Below, one piece after another: positions 54,014 through 62,707 of a stretch of DNA of 64,000 bases. Where the stretch lies: the NCBI RefSeq assembly GCF_014201515.1, contig NZ_JACHEQ010000007.1, forward strand, positions 1 to 64,000, in the 5' to 3' direction. The notes under the pieces are model-generated. The model worked only from the letters and a program-made list of their open reading frames with translations. It did no database searches and had not been told where the DNA came from. The stretch is from Anoxybacillus mongoliensis. GTDB lineage: Bacteria; Bacillota; Bacilli; Bacillales; Anoxybacillaceae. The position numbers and the translations under genes were made by a program. Positions within the stretch are counted from its first letter, which is position 1. Each line of letters starts with the position of its first letter.

Positions 54014-54116
54014 AATGGTATCCGTTTTGTCCGTTTGCGCTACTGCTTGTTTTATGTTTCGGACGACTTTTTCCTTTTTGCTTTGTTCCGCCGTCTTTTT
54101 TCGTTTTTTTCGTCAC
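54012..54116 (-). CDS. small basic Gly/Lys-rich protein, possibly spore-related
   Basis: A 34-residue frame read by eye: MTKKTKKDGGTKQKGKSRPK followed by a Ser/Asn-rich end (ANGQNGYH). GTG start with AAGGGGGC upstream, and a terminator hairpin just beyond its stop. The composition (Lys, Gly, Ser, Asn) is like minor small acid-soluble spore proteins, but I do not recognise the family with certainty. Convergent with the BH0509-type gene. Confidence 0.65.
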   Translation of the reverse strand: MTKKTKKDGGTKQKGKSRPKHKTSSSANGQNGYH

Positions 54117-54187
54117 GTATATGCCCCCTTCATAACTGCCTTCACTTTTAATATGGTTTGCACAACTTTTTTTATGTGAGGAAATGA

Positions 54188-55021
54188 CTACCGAATGCGC
54201 ATTTTTCCTTCTCGCTTACAGCAAAAAATGGCATTCAACTCTCCGCCTAATACAATCATCATTCCTGATAAATAAAACCAAACCATCAATGCAATAATGC
54301 CACCGAGGCTACCATACATGGCGGAATAGTTACCAAATTGGTTCACATAGTAAGAAAAAGCAAGCGAGACGATCATCCAACCGACCGTCGCAAATAGCGA
54401 CCCACTCCATACGTCACGGAATCGAACATATTTACTAGGGGCAAAAACGTATAACACAGAAAAAACAAAAAATAAAATGACAAAGCTAACAAACCAGCGA
54501 AGGGTTTCCCACACGTGCAAAAACACATCGGAAAGCCCAAACGATGAAAAAAGAAATGTACCAATCATTTTACCGAATACAGGGAAGACGAGCGCAACAA
54601 TAATGACAAAAATCATCGCAAATGTAAGTAAAATCGAAATACCTCGCGAAACGAGAAAAGAGCGCGTTTCTTTCACATCGTATGCACGGTTTAAAGCGCG
54701 AATAATGGCCGACATGCCATTTGATGCAGCCCACACCGTCGCAAGAACGCTAAAGGACAACCATTTTCCACTTTGCGACTCCATCAACTGTTTCACGTTT
54801 GTTTCAATCAAATGTGCCGTTTCGCTTGGGGCATATTGACTTAAAAAGGCGATCACATCTTCATGCGGAATCGGCAAATATGATAAAAACGTCAACAGAA
54901 ACAGTAAAAATGGAAATAAAGAAAGTAAAAAGAAATATGCCAACTCAGCAGATAAGTCAAAAACTTCATCTTCATCAAACCGTTTCATTAGCTCACGGAC
55001 AACGGAAAAGCTAATAACCAT
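54188..55021 (-). CDS. yfkH: YihY/BrkB family membrane protein YfkH
   Basis: A 277-residue membrane protein of the YihY/UPF0761 family, once labelled ribonuclease BN. Six membrane segments; conserved motifs AELAYFFLLSLFPFLLFL near the N-terminus, AASNGMSAIIRALNRAYDV, and GSLGGIIALMVWFYLSG near the end. ATG at 55021 has AGGTGG eight bases upstream; the longer frame to 55078 would overlap the preceding gene. No RNase activity is implied. Confidence 0.88.
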   Translation of the reverse strand: MVISFSVVRELMKRFDEDEVFDLSAELAYFFLLSLFPFLLFLLTFLSYLPIPHEDVIAFLSQYAPSETAHLIETNVKQLMESQSGKWLSFSVLATVWAASNGMSAIIRALNRAYDVKETRSFLVSRGISILLTFAMIFVIIVALVFPVFGKMIGTFLFSSFGLSDVFLHVWETLRWFVSFVILFFVFSVLYVFAPSKYVRFRDVWSGSLFATVGWMIVSLAFSYYVNQFGNYSAMYGSLGGIIALMVWFYLSGMMIVLGGELNAIFCCKREGKMRIR

Positions 55022-55041
55022 CTTTCTCACCACCTCGCTCC

Positions 55042-55305
55042 TTATGTGGAGCGTTTGCGAATTAGCTCTCCAATCCACTCCATCACTTGCGGTGTTGTTT
55101 CTTTTACTTCACTTAGTTTATTCACAATAAACTGCAAATCATTCATCATTTCGTCCACATGTTGTCTCGTTTGATGAATGGTCTCCTTTATTTCTTCTAC
55201 GCTATCCATCCACTCACGACACGTTTCTTTAACGAATTGTCTTGTTTTTTTATCAGATAACAACAAAGCTATGCCTGCTAATGCAATCCATTTCCCCTTC
55301 CCCAT
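55042..55305 (-). CDS. YtxH-like small protein upstream of yfkH
   Basis: An 87-residue protein with a hydrophobic N-terminus (KWIALAGIALLLS) and a charged amphipathic helix region (VKETCREWMDSVEEIKETI). This layout resembles YtxH-type general stress proteins, though I would not assign the family firmly. It sits between yfkJ and yfkH in one direction with short gaps, where B. subtilis has yfkI. Confidence 0.75.
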   Translation of the reverse strand: MGKGKWIALAGIALLLSDKKTRQFVKETCREWMDSVEEIKETIHQTRQHVDEMMNDLQFIVNKLSEVKETTPQVMEWIGELIRKRST

Positions 55306-55318
55306 CGCTGTTACCTCC

Positions 55319-55789
55319 TTATAACGAATGATCCCGTTTTATTCGCTCCAATATATGCTTACATCCTTCTTCGACTAATTCGTACACCTCTTCAAAATTT
55401 CCTGTAAAGTACGGATCAGGGACATCGTCTACACGACGGTTTGGCACAAAATCCATAAAACGGGCAATCATAGCTTGTGACGGATCGCCGACAAGGCGAC
55501 GAAGGTGAGCGATATTGTCGCTATCCATGCCAATGATATAATCAAATGTATGGAAATCTTCTTTTGAAATTTGACGTGCTTTTAACCCTGTAAAATCAAT
55601 TTGTTTTTCCTTTAAAATGCGCTGAGTCCCATGATGTGGTGGTTTCCCCACATGCCAATTTCCTGTTCCTGCCGAATCAACGGAAATGGCTTGATCAAGC
55701 CCCTCCTGTTTTACAAGATGACGAAATACAGCTTCCGCCATCGGAGAACGACAAATATTCCCTAAACAAACGAATAGTACGCGAATCAT
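55319..55789 (-). CDS. yfkJ: low-molecular-weight protein tyrosine phosphatase YfkJ
   Basis: A 156-residue LMW-PTP. The phosphate loop CLGNICRSP (residues 8-16) has the nucleophilic Cys and Arg, and the general-acid Asp is in VPDPYF (about 125). B. subtilis YfkJ dephosphorylates phosphotyrosine proteins and is linked to ethanol stress. First gene of the minus-strand set yfkJ, YtxH-like, yfkH. Confidence 0.94.
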   Translation of the reverse strand: MIRVLFVCLGNICRSPMAEAVFRHLVKQEGLDQAISVDSAGTGNWHVGKPPHHGTQRILKEKQIDFTGLKARQISKEDFHTFDYIIGMDSDNIAHLRRLVGDPSQAMIARFMDFVPNRRVDDVPDPYFTGNFEEVYELVEEGCKHILERIKRDHSL

Positions 55790-55855
55790 TTCACTTCACC
55801 TCACATATAAAACAATGATACAATGAACGAAATTACTCATGAAAGGATGACGAAT

Positions 55856-56065
55856 GTGCATTTATCGGTTGAACAAATGATCGAGCAAATAAAAGAAAAG
55901 TTAAAAGTATTAAATTTTGATGCCATTAAACCAGACCATTTTGATGAACAACTATACGACGAATTAAAAGATATATACGATATGGTGATGAGAAAGCAAT
56001 CATTTAGTCCAAGCGAAATGCAAGCGATCGCTGAAGAGCTTGGAAACTTGCGAAAAAAATTATAA
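55856..56065 (+). CDS. yfkK: UPF0435 protein YfkK
   Basis: A 69-residue helical protein of the UPF0435 family: VEQMIEQIKEKLKVLNFDAI and MRKQSFSPSEMQAIAEELG. GTG at 55856 is nine bases from AAAGG; the ATG at 55847 directly abuts it. Divergent from yfkJ as in B. subtilis. Function unknown. The end overlaps the convergent HD-domain gene by six bases. Confidence 0.87.
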   Translation: MHLSVEQMIEQIKEKLKVLNFDAIKPDHFDEQLYDELKDIYDMVMRKQSFSPSEMQAIAEELGNLRKKL

Positions 56066-57037
56066 AATTGTTTGTCCGACAATGAGTAGCGACGGATGAT
56101 CTGCCAGCGCAATTTCTTCATGCGTATCCGTATATCGTATATATGGACGTTGCATATGTTCAATAATTTTTGTCACGATGGCGTTTCTTCCGTCGCTCAT
56201 TTTCACTGTTGTTCCTGGCAAATAAGCAGGAATGGTGTCAACAAACAGCCGCACAAGTTGTTGGCTATAGCGAATTCCACTCCGTGCCATAATAATTTCA
56301 AGCGCTTCGTGCGGTGGCACAAATTCGGAAGAAATTAAATTTTCATATTCGTTGGCAATCGCACAAATTTGAGCGTACAAATGAATGTTCGTTTCTTTTA
56401 GTCCTCGCGGTGTACCAGATCCGTCTGCATGTTCATGATGTTGATACGCCATATGCGCGCATAATAAACTCACTTCCCGCTCTTTTCGTAAATATTCAAA
56501 TCCTTTCACTGTATGATGCTCTTCGCCTTCTATTTCTTTTCCAATGTCGTGAAATAACGCCCCAATCGCTACGTCACGCAATTGTAAATCGTTGAAATTC
56601 AGCTTCTTTCCTAGCTGCAACGACAATAATGCGACGTTGACCGCATGAGCGTACGGTTGCATGTCCATTGCAAGCGATGTCGCTGGAATGACCGCTAACA
56701 CTTTTCTTTTTTTCACTTCATCAACGAGCTTTACCGCTAGTTTAAACAACGAACGAAGCGGTAATTCTTCACCCTTTCGTACAGCATCAAACGCTTGCTG
56801 AACAACGTCAATCGCATCCATCCACGATGGCATATCGAGCAACTCTTCCAACGTGATCCCTTCGGATACCGCATCTTCTACAAATACGTAACAAATATCC
56901 ATCTGTTTTAGTCGTTCAACATATTTTGGATGAATTTTTCTTCCTGCTGCTAATAACACGCGACGATGGCGATCATAAATCGGGCGTGCCAATTCCATCG
57001 TTCGTTCATCGTATTCTTCTAATAAAATGAGTCGCAA
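56060..57037 (-). CDS. HD-GYP-like phosphohydrolase
   Basis: A 325-residue HD-domain protein. It starts LRLILLEEYDERTMELARPIYD, a typical HD-GYP N-terminal cap. The HD core has HAVNVALLS, ALFHDIGKE (HD pair) and then HHEHADGSGTPRGL, in which the GYP triad is GTP. True HD-GYP proteins cleave cyclic-di-GMP; here the Tyr change leaves activity uncertain. TTG at 57037 is favoured since GGGAG is ten bases upstream; the longer frame includes the promoter region of cysH. Confidence 0.82.
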   Translation of the reverse strand: MRLILLEEYDERTMELARPIYDRHRRVLLAAGRKIHPKYVERLKQMDICYVFVEDAVSEGITLEELLDMPSWMDAIDVVQQAFDAVRKGEELPLRSLFKLAVKLVDEVKKRKVLAVIPATSLAMDMQPYAHAVNVALLSLQLGKKLNFNDLQLRDVAIGALFHDIGKEIEGEEHHTVKGFEYLRKEREVSLLCAHMAYQHHEHADGSGTPRGLKETNIHLYAQICAIANEYENLISSEFVPPHEALEIIMARSGIRYSQQLVRLFVDTIPAYLPGTTVKMSDGRNAIVTKIIEHMQRPYIRYTDTHEEIALADHPSLLIVGQTIL

Positions 57038-57143
57038 ACATATTCCACTCCCTTCAACATCTCCCATACAAACAGTATAATCATGTTTTTTTTCATTTGC
57101 CATGACGTTTTTTAAAAAATAAATTCCGATAGAAAAACTAGGA

Positions 57144-57171
57144 TTGACATTCGAGTGAATTATGTTAAAAT
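57144..57171 (+). promoter_or_regulatory. promoter of the cysH operon
   Basis: TTGACA (57144-57149), 16 bases, TAAAAT (57166-57171). No SAM (S-box) riboswitch, which precedes cysH in B. subtilis, is recognisable in the 48-base leader. A weak dyad ATTCC/GGATT (57123-57145) overlaps the -35 and might be an operator. Confidence 0.6.
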
Positions 57172-57218
57172 TTAAAACAATCAAACATTATAGGTGGTAT
57201 GAGAAAGGAAGGTAACAC

Positions 57219-57926
57219 ATGATTACGTATGAAACATGGGATAGTGAACAAAAACCTACTTTTCCAATAGATAATGACGAAAAAGGGGCATTACACGTGC
57301 TCACATGGGCTTATGAACATTACGGTAAAGACCTTTTATATGCGTGCAGTTTCGGGATTGAAGGGATTGTGCTTATTGACCTTATTTCTCAGGTGAAAGA
57401 TGACGCTGACATCGTGTTCCTCGATACACAGTTACATTTCGCTGAAACGTATGAAACAATTGAACGGGTTCAACTAGCATATCCCCGCTTGCGCATTCAT
57501 TTACAAACACCTGCGTTATCACTTGAGGAACAAGAACAACAATTCGGCGCTGAACTTTGGAAAATGAACCCAAACAAATGTTGTGAACTAAGAAAAATTA
57601 TCCCCCTTCGTCAAGCGATGGCAGAAAAAAAAGCATGGATTTCGGGACTGCGCCGTGAGCAATCGCCAACGCGACAACATGTTGAATTCATTAATCTCGA
57701 TAAAAAGTTTCACAACATTAAAGTTTGCCCGCTTATTCATTGGACATGGAAAGACGTTTGGCGCTACGTGCATCGCCACAATCTTTCTTATAATCCACTT
57801 CATGATCGCGGATATCCAAGCATCGGTTGTGCACCATGTACATCCCCCGCCTATACGGAAGAAGATTTACGTTCTGGCCGATGGGCTGGGCTAGGAAAAA
57901 CAGAATGCGGCTTGCACGAGTCGTAA
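57219..57926 (+). CDS. cysH: adenylyl-/phosphoadenylyl-sulfate reductase CysH
   Basis: Thioredoxin-dependent reductase of 235 residues that makes sulfite. It has the two Cys pairs that bind a 4Fe-4S cluster in APS reductases (NKCCELRK, about 121; GCAPC, about 204), so it can be expected to use APS, and by analogy with B. subtilis CysH also PAPS. The C-terminal catalytic Cys is in ECGLHES. AAGGAAGG precedes the ATG. First gene of the sulfate assimilation operon. Confidence 0.94.
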   Translation: MITYETWDSEQKPTFPIDNDEKGALHVLTWAYEHYGKDLLYACSFGIEGIVLIDLISQVKDDADIVFLDTQLHFAETYETIERVQLAYPRLRIHLQTPALSLEEQEQQFGAELWKMNPNKCCELRKIIPLRQAMAEKKAWISGLRREQSPTRQHVEFINLDKKFHNIKVCPLIHWTWKDVWRYVHRHNLSYNPLHDRGYPSIGCAPCTSPAYTEEDLRSGRWAGLGKTECGLHES

Positions 57927-57939
57927 AGGGGGGAACGCA

Positions 57940-58986
57940 TTGGTTACAGTTGCTTTTATTATCGCTTTTTTCTTTGCGATGAACATTGGTGGAAGCGGTG
58001 CTGCAGCAACAATGGGTGCTGCTTACGGATCAGGCACATTGCCAAATAAACGAATCGCCCTATTCATATGTGCCGTTGCTATTTTTCTCGGCAGCTTAAG
58101 CGGAGGAGAAGTCGTTAAGACGATCGGTTCCGGCATCGTTCCTACATCGATTTTGAAAACAGATCTTGTCGTCATCGTTTTAGCAGCAGCAACCATTTCG
58201 TTATTCGCCGCGAACGTGCTTGGCATTCCGTTATCAACAAGCGAAATTACAGTCGGAGCGGTCGTTGGCGCAGGCATTGCGTACCAAAGTTTGTACATCA
58301 GCAAGCTTCTCTGGATCGTATCATTTTGGCTCATTACACCACTTGCTGCGTTTTCTTTCGCTTTTTTCATTAGCAAATGGTTAAAAGGAAAAACATTGAG
58401 ACAAAACAAATGGGTCAGCTTTTTGCTTATTATCGCTGGATTTTTCGAGGCATTTTCAGCAGGAATGAACAATGTTGCCAACGCTGTCGGTCCTCTCGTC
58501 GGAGCAGGTTTATTATCCGTCAAACATGGCATCATTTTTGGCGGGTTGTTCGTTGCACTTGGGGCGCTTTTACTTGGAAGTCGCGTGTTAGAGACGAACG
58601 GAAAAAAAATCACAACCTTCTCTCAATTGGAAGGATGTGTTATTTCAGGAATCGGGGCAACGCTCGTTATCGTTTCATCTATTTTTGGTCTCCCCGTTCC
58701 GTTAACACAAATTACGACATCAGCCATCATCGGCATCGGCACAACGAAAAGCGGTTTTTCGATTTGGCAAAAACAAATTGTTATTCAAGTGTTGAAAGTA
58801 TGGGTAGTATCTCCTATTTTTTCCTTAGCAGTTTCATATAGTTTAATTAAATTATTGCTTCATAGCGATGTTTATACAGCGATTGCGATCGTTAGCGTTT
58901 GCTTTGCCACACTCGGAACGATTAGCTTAAAAAAGACGATCACAGAGGAACGTCGTTCGTTTCACGAGCATGGCGGCGGCATTTAA
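57940..58986 (+). CDS. cysP: sulfate permease CysP (PiT family)
   Basis: A 348-residue inorganic phosphate transporter-family protein of the type shown to import sulfate in B. subtilis. About 10 membrane segments; the duplicated PiT signature appears as GGSGAAATMGAAYGSGTL near the N-terminus and GMNNVANAVGPLVGAGLL in the second half. TTG start with GGGGGGAACGC upstream. Lies 13 bases after cysH in the same operon. Confidence 0.93.
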   Translation: MVTVAFIIAFFFAMNIGGSGAAATMGAAYGSGTLPNKRIALFICAVAIFLGSLSGGEVVKTIGSGIVPTSILKTDLVVIVLAAATISLFAANVLGIPLSTSEITVGAVVGAGIAYQSLYISKLLWIVSFWLITPLAAFSFAFFISKWLKGKTLRQNKWVSFLLIIAGFFEAFSAGMNNVANAVGPLVGAGLLSVKHGIIFGGLFVALGALLLGSRVLETNGKKITTFSQLEGCVISGIGATLVIVSSIFGLPVPLTQITTSAIIGIGTTKSGFSIWQKQIVIQVLKVWVVSPIFSLAVSYSLIKLLLHSDVYTAIAIVSVCFATLGTISLKKTITEERRSFHEHGGGI

Positions 58987-59030
58987 TCCTAGTTATTTTA
59001 TAAGAATAATAAGCTTGGGAGGCATAAAAA

Positions 59031-60107
59031 ATGAAACAAATTGTATTAAGTAAGGCAGAATTAAGTGACCTCGAATTACTTGCAATTGGCGGATACGAAC
59101 CGCTCACTGGTTTTTTGGGAAAGGACGATTATGAGTCGGTTGTTGAAACGATGCGACTAACAAGCGGAGCCGTATGGAGCATCCCTATCACACTTGCGGT
59201 AACCGAACAACAAGCGAAACAGCTGTCGCTCGGGGATGAAGTCGAGCTCGTTTTTAATCAAACGGTATACGGCACAATAGAAGTGCAACATATATATCGG
59301 CCAGATAAAAGAAAAGAAGCGCTTCTTGTGTACCAGACGGAAGATTTGGCACACCCTGGCGTCAAAAAATTATTTGAAAAACCGGATATATATATCGGTG
59401 GACCTGTGAAGCTTGTGCGCCAAACAGACAAAGGAATTTTTTCGCCATTCTTTTTTACACCAAAAGAAACAAAACAACGGTTTGCGGAACTTGGCTGGAA
59501 AACAGTCGTCGGGTTTCAAACGCGCAATCCCGTTCATCGCGCCCATGAATACATTCAAAAATGTGCACTTGAAATGGTCGACGGTCTTTATTTAAATCCG
59601 CTCGTTGGCGAAACAAAAGATGACGACATCCCTGCAGACATTCGTCTAAAAAGTTATCAAGTATTGCTCGAACATTATTATCCAAAAGATCGTGTTTTCC
59701 TTGGAGTATTTACAGCTGCCATGCGCTATGCTGGGCCACGTGAAGCCATTTTCCACGCACTCGTACGTAAAAACTTCGGCTGCACACATTTTATTGTCGG
59801 TCGCGATCACGCGGGAGTTGGCAACTATTACGGCACATACGATGCACAAAAAATTTTCTTGCAGTTTACAAACGAAGAACTCGGCATTACTCCTCTCTTT
59901 TTCGAGCATAGCTTTTACTGCACAAAATGCGAAGCGATGGCGTCAACAAAAACGTGCCCGCATGATGCGACAGCTCATATCGTCCTTTCCGGCACAAAAG
60001 TACGAGAGATGTTGCGCGCTGGTGACATGCCGCCAAGTACATTTAGCCGACCTGAAGTGGTGCGCGTGCTCATGGATGGTTTACAAACGGTCGGAGGTGG
60101 GCGATGA
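59031..60107 (+). CDS. sat: sulfate adenylyltransferase
   Basis: ATP sulfurylase of 358 residues that activates sulfate to APS. Conserved residues: [12 protein letters not shown] (nucleotide-binding HxxH) and [12 protein letters not shown]. The C-terminal Cys set ([19 protein letters not shown]) is typical of bacterial homo-oligomeric Sat. GGGAGG precedes the ATG. The stop overlaps the cysC start. Confidence 0.95.
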   Translation: MKQIVLSKAELSDLELLAIGGYEPLTGFLGKDDYESVVETMRLTSGAVWSIPITLAVTEQQAKQLSLGDEVELVFNQTVYGTIEVQHIYRPDKRKEALLVYQTEDLAHPGVKKLFEKPDIYIGGPVKLVRQTDKGIFSPFFFTPKETKQRFAELGWKTVVGFQTRNPVHRAHEYIQKCALEMVDGLYLNPLVGETKDDDIPADIRLKSYQVLLEHYYPKDRVFLGVFTAAMRYAGPREAIFHALVRKNFGCTHFIVGRDHAGVGNYYGTYDAQKIFLQFTNEELGITPLFFEHSFYCTKCEAMASTKTCPHDATAHIVLSGTKVREMLRAGDMPPSTFSRPEVVRVLMDGLQTVGGGR

Positions 60108-60694
60108 TGAATATTATTTGGCATAAAGAAAGTGTAACAAAAGAAGATCGAAGAAAGAAAAACAACCATCATAGTTTTGTCCTTTGGTTTACGGGATTAT
60201 CAGGATCCGGGAAATCCACGTTAGCAAACGCTGTCGCGAAAACGTTGTTTGAACAAAATATTCACTGTTACGTACTTGATGGTGATAACGTGCGTCACGG
60301 TTTAAATAGCGATTTAGGTTTTTCTACGAAAGATCGCACTGAAAATATTCGTCGCATTGGCGAAGTCGCGAAATTGTTCGTCGATAGCGGCCAAATCGTG
60401 CTCACTGCTTTTATTTCTCCGTTTCGCCAAGATCGCCAACTCGTTCGTAATAAACTCGAACAAGATGAATTTGTTGAAGTTTATGTCCGCTGTCCACTTG
60501 AAACATGCGAACAACGCGATCCAAAAGGATTATATAAAAAAGCGAGAAATGGAGAAATTCGTGACTTCACTGGCATCGATTCGCCATATGAACCGCCGTT
60601 ATCGCCAGACTTCGTCGTCGATACAGATCAATATTCAATTGACCAATGCGTTCAACAAATCATTTCTTACTTAAAAAATAAACAATGGATTTAG
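60104..60694 (+). CDS. cysC: adenylylsulfate kinase CysC
   Basis: APS kinase of 196 residues. The P-loop is GLSGSGKST (about 31-39), followed by [15 protein letters not shown] and ISPFRQDR. It makes PAPS. Two neighbouring ATG codons at 60104 and 60107 follow GGAGG by six or nine bases; either is possible. The start overlaps the sat stop (ATGA type). Confidence 0.95.
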   Translation: MMNIIWHKESVTKEDRRKKNNHHSFVLWFTGLSGSGKSTLANAVAKTLFEQNIHCYVLDGDNVRHGLNSDLGFSTKDRTENIRRIGEVAKLFVDSGQIVLTAFISPFRQDRQLVRNKLEQDEFVEVYVRCPLETCEQRDPKGLYKKARNGEIRDFTGIDSPYEPPLSPDFVVDTDQYSIDQCVQQIISYLKNKQWI

Positions 60695-60703
60695 GTGAAG
60701 ACA

Positions 60704-61477
60704 ATGGGAAAAGTATATTTAGTCGGCGCTGGTCCTGGGGATCCTGAACTTATTACGGTAAAAGGATTAAGATGTATTCAACAAGCAGATGTCATTTTAT
60801 ATGACCGCCTTATTAACGAACAGCTTTTATCGTTTGCGAAACATGATGCCGATTTAATTTATTGTGGGAAGCTACCAAATTACCATACAATGAAACAAGA
60901 GACGATTCATCGTTTTTTAGTGAAGTATGCAAAAAAAGGTAAAATTGTAACAAGATTAAAAGGTGGCGATCCTTTTCTATTCGGACGTGGCGGTGAAGAA
61001 GCACAAGCGCTTATAAAACATCGCATTCCGTTTGAAATCGTTCCCGGAGTGACATCTGGCATCGCCGTCCCAGCATATGCGGGAATTCCTGTCACTCATC
61101 GCGATTTTAGCGGAAGCGTTGCATTTGTGACGGGTCATCGCCGACTCGACGCCGTAGACGCTGTGCAATGGGAACATTTAGCGAAAGGCGTGGACACACT
61201 CGTCATTTATATGGGTGTTAAACATCTTCCGTCGATTTGTAAACAGTTACAGCGATACGGAAAACGACCGCAAACCCCTGTTGCGATCATTCAATGGGGA
61301 ACGGTCCCTGAACAAAAAACAGTTGTAGCAACGTTACAGACGATTGTAGATACTGTAAAGAAACAGGCGATCTCTAATCCAAGTATCATTATTGTCGGAG
61401 AAGTTGTTCAGCTACATGAGCAGCTGCAATGGTTTGAAACGATGTTAGAAGAAAAAATGGCACATGGAATGAGGTAA
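60704..61477 (+). CDS. sumT: uroporphyrinogen-III C-methyltransferase
   Basis: SAM-dependent methyltransferase of 257 residues making precorrin-2 for siroheme. Features: VYLVGAGPGDPELITVKG at the N-terminus, VVTRLKGGDPFLFGRGGEE and GVTSGIAVPAYAGIPVTHR. ATG at 60704 has AGGTG six bases upstream; the in-frame GTG at 60695 lies inside that site. Equivalent to B. subtilis ylnD. Confidence 0.94.
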   Translation: MGKVYLVGAGPGDPELITVKGLRCIQQADVILYDRLINEQLLSFAKHDADLIYCGKLPNYHTMKQETIHRFLVKYAKKGKIVTRLKGGDPFLFGRGGEEAQALIKHRIPFEIVPGVTSGIAVPAYAGIPVTHRDFSGSVAFVTGHRRLDAVDAVQWEHLAKGVDTLVIYMGVKHLPSICKQLQRYGKRPQTPVAIIQWGTVPEQKTVVATLQTIVDTVKKQAISNPSIIIVGEVVQLHEQLQWFETMLEEKMAHGMR

Positions 61478-61480
61478 CGT

Positions 61481-62188
61481 ATGAAAGCTGTATTATATAT
61501 TTGTCATGGAAGCCGTTCAGTAGAAGGACAAAGAGAGGCGATCGCTTTTGTTGAACGCCTCTCTTCTTCGATCTCCATCCCCATTCAACATGTATGCTTT
61601 TTAGAATTATGCGAGCCGAATATTGTCGCAGGGGTGGAACGTTGTGTTCGCGACGGAGCAACGACGATTTTAGCTGTTCCACTTTTACTATTGTCAGCGA
61701 ATCATGCCAAACGCGACATTCCGTATGAATTAGAAAAAGCAAAAGAGATGTTTCCTTCTGTGACGATTACATACGGAAAGCCATTCGGTGTACAATATGA
61801 TATCGTTTCTGCTCTGTCCGCGACGATCGAACACACTGATGCCATTGTACTAGTTGGTCGCGGAAGTAGCGATACTGAGGCACAAGCGGATTTTAGACAG
61901 ATCGCACATTTACTACAACATGAGACAAACATCACTGTATATCCGTGCTATTTAGCGGCTGCCTTCCCTTCTTTTTCCGACGTTATCACTTCGCTTGCTC
62001 AAACAACAGAGCGTAAGCGAGTGGCTGTTGTTCCGTACATTTTATTTTTTGGCCAGTTGCTTGACTACATTCATCAGACGTTGCAAGCAAACCAAACGAG
62101 CGAAGTGTCGTTTACGTTGTATCCTCCCGTTCGAACATACGATGTTTTAGATCGCCTCGTTGAAAAACAAGTGAAGGAATGGGGATGA
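61481..62188 (+). CDS. sirB: sirohydrochlorin ferrochelatase SirB
   Basis: CbiX/SirB-family chelatase of 235 residues that inserts iron into sirohydrochlorin. The N-terminal metal-binding His is in LYICHGSRS (about residue 9) and the second-half partner is VLVGRGSSD, in which the His is replaced. Starts three bases after sumT. Equivalent to ylnE. Confidence 0.9.
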   Translation: MKAVLYICHGSRSVEGQREAIAFVERLSSSISIPIQHVCFLELCEPNIVAGVERCVRDGATTILAVPLLLLSANHAKRDIPYELEKAKEMFPSVTITYGKPFGVQYDIVSALSATIEHTDAIVLVGRGSSDTEAQADFRQIAHLLQHETNITVYPCYLAAAFPSFSDVITSLAQTTERKRVAVVPYILFFGQLLDYIHQTLQANQTSEVSFTLYPPVRTYDVLDRLVEKQVKEWG

Positions 62189-62192
62189 AAGT

Positions 62193-62693
62193 ATGCTCCC
62201 TTTTTTCGTACGCATGACAGGGAAAAAAGTTGTTATTGCTGGCGGGGGACGGATTGCGTATCGCCGCCTTCTCCCTCTTTTACATGAGGGAGCTTATATT
62301 ACCGTCATTAGCCCAGAAGCGATCGACGCCATTGTTCATTTAGCCGAACAAAAACGAATTACGTGGCACCCCCGTCCCATTGAACCGACCGATTATAGCG
62401 ATGCTTTTTTGATTATTGCGGCGACAAACGACCCGCATGTCAATGAGCAAATCGCTACATATGCAGCACCCAACCAACTTGTCAACGTAGCGAGCAACCA
62501 TCTTCTCGGCAACGTTCATGTACCTGCATCTTTTTCGCGTGGAAAATTACAAATTGCCATTACGACAGGTGGAGCAAGCCCTGCACTTGCGAAAGAAATA
62601 AAAAAACAACTAGAACAAATATTTGACGAATCGATTGCCGAGCATGTCGAACAACTATATAAACAACGCCAAAAGCAAAAAGAAGAGCATTGA
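62193..62693 (+). CDS. sirC: precorrin-2 dehydrogenase SirC
   Basis: NAD-dependent enzyme of 166 residues oxidising precorrin-2 to sirohydrochlorin. Rossmann motif VVIAGGGRIAYRRL (about 13-26), then AATNDPHVNEQIA and FSRGKLQIAITTGGASPALA. Equivalent to B. subtilis ylnF. Last gene of the cysH operon. Together with sumT and sirB it supplies siroheme to sulfite reductase, which is not in this window. Confidence 0.92.
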   Translation: MLPFFVRMTGKKVVIAGGGRIAYRRLLPLLHEGAYITVISPEAIDAIVHLAEQKRITWHPRPIEPTDYSDAFLIIAATNDPHVNEQIATYAAPNQLVNVASNHLLGNVHVPASFSRGKLQIAITTGGASPALAKEIKKQLEQIFDESIAEHVEQLYKQRQKQKEEH

Positions 62694-62707
62694 CAGCTCT
62701 TTCTTTT
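62677..62707. terminator. terminator at the end of the cysH operon
   Basis: AAGAGC and GCTCTT pair around ATTGACA with A-rich and T-rich flanks. The sirC stop codon lies in the loop. Confidence 0.75.

Noticed and set aside
57038..57218. S-box SAM riboswitch before cysH
   Set aside because: Expected from B. subtilis, but the stretch between promoter and start is only about 48 bases and none of the S-box core motifs is present.
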